64,000 nt of DNA from Karalla daura (lineage: Eukaryota; Chordata; Actinopteri; Chaetodontiformes; Leiognathidae), in contig CM055195.1 of assembly GCA_029224185.1 (NCBI GenBank), positions 1,392,305 through 1,456,304 of the forward strand, read 5' to 3'. The notes below the pieces were generated by a model. That model searched no databases and had not been told where the DNA came from. It saw only the letters and a list, made by a program, of their open reading frames with translations. Positions 61,450 to 64,000 of the stretch are shown here, piece after piece (positions within the stretch are counted from its first letter, which is position 1; every line of letters starts with the position of its first letter). A program made the translations under genes and the position numbers.

Positions 61450-62150
61450 GGGCCCATTTCAGGAAGCAGGAGTAGTTTAGTTCTGTTTCAGGAGGAGGAG
61501 TAACTCCAGCCCGTCGCAAAAAGACTTGATGTCAGTTACTATGGCAACTGACTCTGTGAACCTGACCTGGTTGGGAGCAGGTTGTCTTCCAGAAACCTAG
61601 CTGTCTCCTCCCCTTAGCCACACGCACTTTGACTCATTCATTCATTCATTCAGCGGAGTTTCAGTCTAGTCCGTCATAAAAGTCTCATCTCTGAACATGG
61701 ACGGTCCATTTCTTGATGATTCAGTGGACGAAGAGGCAATATTACTTCACAGGGTGTTACACATAAGTCAAGAGATCACTCACACAGCCCGAGCAGGCCT
61801 TTTATCTTTCCCAACACTTTTCTTTTTGGAGCGGTACCACTTTAGTTCGCAGTCCACTGAATACATGCATGACCTCACCTGTCCTCATATCAGCAGCATC
61901 ACCCTTTGATCAGAGCAGACTCTTTGTGCTGCGTTATGCTCCTCTGTGAACCGTAGTTTATTTATGTTGGCCACTGTAAGGCCACTGTACGCAGAGCTGT
62001 CAGTTATCAGATAAAATGTACTATTACACTCATACTGTTAATGACATGCTGCTGCAGCCTCAGACTGGGAGGACTGATCTGAATCTCTTTCAGGATTTCC
62101 CAGCGTGATTGGCTGCATAGATGGAACATATTCTTATGACTGCTTCCTCT
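61450..62150 (+). mobile_element. Decayed PIF-Harbinger DNA transposon
   Basis: An open frame at 61697-61909 begins MDGPFLDDSVDEEAILLHR and continues with LSFPTLFFLERYHFSSQS, matching the N-terminal part of fish Harbinger (HARBI1-like) transposases. Further on, the frame GFPSVIGCIDGTY at 62093-62131 matches the catalytic-domain segment that follows in that family. The stretch between is far too short, so a large part of the nuclease domain is deleted or eroded. The upstream sequence GGGCCCATTTCAGGAAGCAG at about 61452 resembles the terminal inverted repeat of fish Harbinger elements. I did not find the matching right end. The copy is non-functional. Confidence 0.7.
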
Positions 62151-62777
62151 CAAAATGAGGCAGAGTGTGTGAATAGGAAGTCCATTCAGCATTAATGTGC
62201 AGGGAAACTGACTCATTGACTAATTGTCTCAAAATGTCAAATACTGCATCACACAGCAAAAACTCAAACTGTTTGTCTTCATCTAGTGATAATGTCTCAT
62301 TTATAACCCCTGCCGTACTCGGGACACACTTATCTCACTCGAAATAAGTACAAAAACCTGTCAGTGCAAGTGTGTTATTTCTAATTAGTGCACCTGCAAA
62401 TGCACTTGAAACAAGTGATAACTGTCTAAAAACAAGTCACTTTCAGGGGACGCATCTTATTTTAGGTGTAAAGAGATTTTCTGCTACCACCATCTGAACG
62501 TCTGGAAGCGCGTGTGAAAACGTCCAACTGCAGCAGAGCGAAACACAGCGAGCCTGGCTGAATGGGGCTCACAGCTCACGGCTGATGCCTATAGATGCAC
62601 CTGCTCATTTTCAGACTAAATTACCCAGGGAGGCTGAATTAGGGTCAGACTTGGTAAAGAGTTCTGGGACGAAGCCGCTAAGAGGGAAGATTAATCAACA
62701 TCCTGCTCACGCCTAAGGCTGCAACACTCCCAGGTCCTGCACCGCGGCCCTCAGCCTCTGCAGCGCTACAGCTGCAC

Positions 62778-62844
62778 GTCCTGGACCAGGACCCGTCCTG
62801 GACCAGGACCCATCTTGGACCAGGACCCGTCCTGGACCAGGACC
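62778..62844. repeat. 17-bp near-palindromic minisatellite, 4 copies
   Basis: The unit GTCCTGGACCAGGACCC contains the palindrome TCCTGGACCAGGA-type core; the third copy has two changes. Confidence 0.95.
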
Positions 62845-64000
62845 GATGGAGAAACCAGCACCTGAGCGAGGCGCCTGGGGTCCAGACGAGCACATGACGC
62901 TGACTCCAGACGTGTGAATCTCCTCCAGCTTGTCGCCTTTTTGCTGGAGTGAAAGCCCCATAATCCCCCTCATCTTCTCTCTGGCTTAAAGACCTGGTAT
63001 TTTTTGTCAAACTTGAGCAGATAAAATTCACTCTCGGGGGCTGTGTAGACAGCTTGATAGATTATTTAGACAGTCTTTCAAACCCCCCCTCTCCAACAGG
63101 AAAGACACTGTGTATTCACTCTTAGGCTCCGTTACTCAGCCTTGCTTATTTACACATCTTTCTCCCTTTCTCTGAAATTTGTTTACTTGTGTCGTCCACT
63201 GTTTCGTTCTTTCATTCTCTCTCTCGTTCCTCATGAGGCTTCAGGGTCACTGAGTGCTGAACTTGTGGACTTCCAAGGTCGCTGTGTTTATTTTTCTTTC
63301 ATTGAGAGAGAAAAACAGAAAAACACCGAGAGCTGTGCGGCATATGCCCTGCATGCGTCCTTCAATAAGAACATGCAACAAAAAAGACATTTCACTGAGT
63401 CAAATAAAGCTCCTAAATATGGAACGGTCCTGTGCTGGACTCGTCTGTGAATGAGAGTTTGGTGAACTCCAAAGAACATTTACAAATAGTAGCACACAAT
63501 GATCAATCAATATTTCATTTAAAGCTAGAAACGTGTGAAAAGGCAGGAGGATACCAACTCAGCTGTCAGCTGGCCTTCAGGAGGGACACACAAACTGCAA
63601 ATAGTAGTGATTACTTCCACCAATCTGCAGCGTGCGCGTTGCATCCTCCCCGTGCTGGTCTCCTGCTGGTGTGAGGAAGCTGCTTCCCTGCGAGCTGACC
63701 CACCCCTCGCACCCTGCAGCTGATCCTCCAACCCACTGCTCTGCCTGGACAGCAGCCTGAAAACTGGGAGCATTTCCTTCAAGATCTGACTTCCTTGTTT
63801 ATTAAAACAACAATGGCGTAAAAACGAGAGATAAGACGGGAAGAAAGTCTTCACATTTAAGGAGCTGGAATTGGAAGTGGAGAGCCCGGCTTTGTTTGCC
63901 TTATAAATAACTAACGCCGTTATTTGGCAAACTAATACTTCCACACATGAGAGGGATCCTCTCGTACGGGTCCTGCTGGTGCTTTGTGCCTGGGCCCGGT

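Larger units (their letters stand above)
29300..64000. other. Non-coding upstream region: flank or further 5' introns
   Basis: No coding exon on either strand could be supported here. Stretches with nothing recognised beyond ordinary unique sequence include 29840-31455, 31540-33180, 35000-36990, 41000-42900, 43110-44040, 48700-52000, 53510-55600, 57050-58490, 60000-61440 and 62150-64000. Long open frames in this region come from tandem repeats or chance. The repeats, transposon remnants and candidate conserved blocks are listed separately. Confidence 0.5.

Overview
The window is vertebrate nuclear DNA, almost certainly from a ray-finned (teleost) fish. It has very dense (CA/GT)n microsatellites, many GC-rich minisatellites, decayed copies of fish-type transposons (a PIF-Harbinger element and LINE reverse-transcriptase fragments), one 100-base assembly gap, and intron-rich gene structure with almost no coding sequence. 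No bacterial-style operons, tRNAs, rRNAs or CRISPR arrays are visible.

The only host gene I can support is a teneurin, best matched to teneurin-3 (tenm3), on the minus strand. Two consecutive coding exons are present. The first (CDS 15336-15609, with 5'UTR to about 15850) holds the start codon and residues 1-91. The second (13118-13393) continues the cytoplasmic N-terminal domain to about residue 183. They join precisely: GT-AG splice sites, matching phase, and a glycine codon rebuilt across the junction. The next exon (proline-rich part, transmembrane helix, EGF repeats, toxin-like C-terminal domain and so on) is not in the window and must lie below position 1, so 1-13117 reads as the start of a large intron.

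Everything above 15850 is upstream (5') of the start-codon exon: intron and/or 5' flanking DNA of the same gene. A CpG-rich block at about 28.71-29.30 kb ends, on the minus strand, in a good splice donor and is the best candidate for a non-coding first exon and promoter. A second GC-rich block with a donor sits at about 21.97-22.11 kb, and CpG-rich blocks without clear exon structure lie at about 18.94-19.19 and 33.18-33.44 kb.

The rest is repeats and unique non-coding sequence. Microsatellites occur throughout. Notable minisatellites are at 4.96 kb (17-bp unit), 14.8 kb (12/15-bp), 21.68 kb (8-bp GGGGGCCC), 34.6 kb (37-bp), 40.0 kb (5-bp evolving into 25-bp), 48.6 kb (12-bp), 52.0 kb (10-bp then 15-bp) and 62.8 kb (17-bp). 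Transposon remnants are at 55.6-57.0 kb (LINE) and 61.45-62.15 kb (Harbinger). Interspersed-repeat sequence lies at 37.56-37.97, 39.2-39.4, 45.49-45.58 and about 58.5-58.7 kb. Several repeat-free, A/T-rich segments with transcription-factor-like motifs may be conserved non-coding enhancers; that needs an alignment I cannot run. I found no convincing new biological system; the most useful observations concern the 5' end of the teneurin gene and the unusual tandem arrays.
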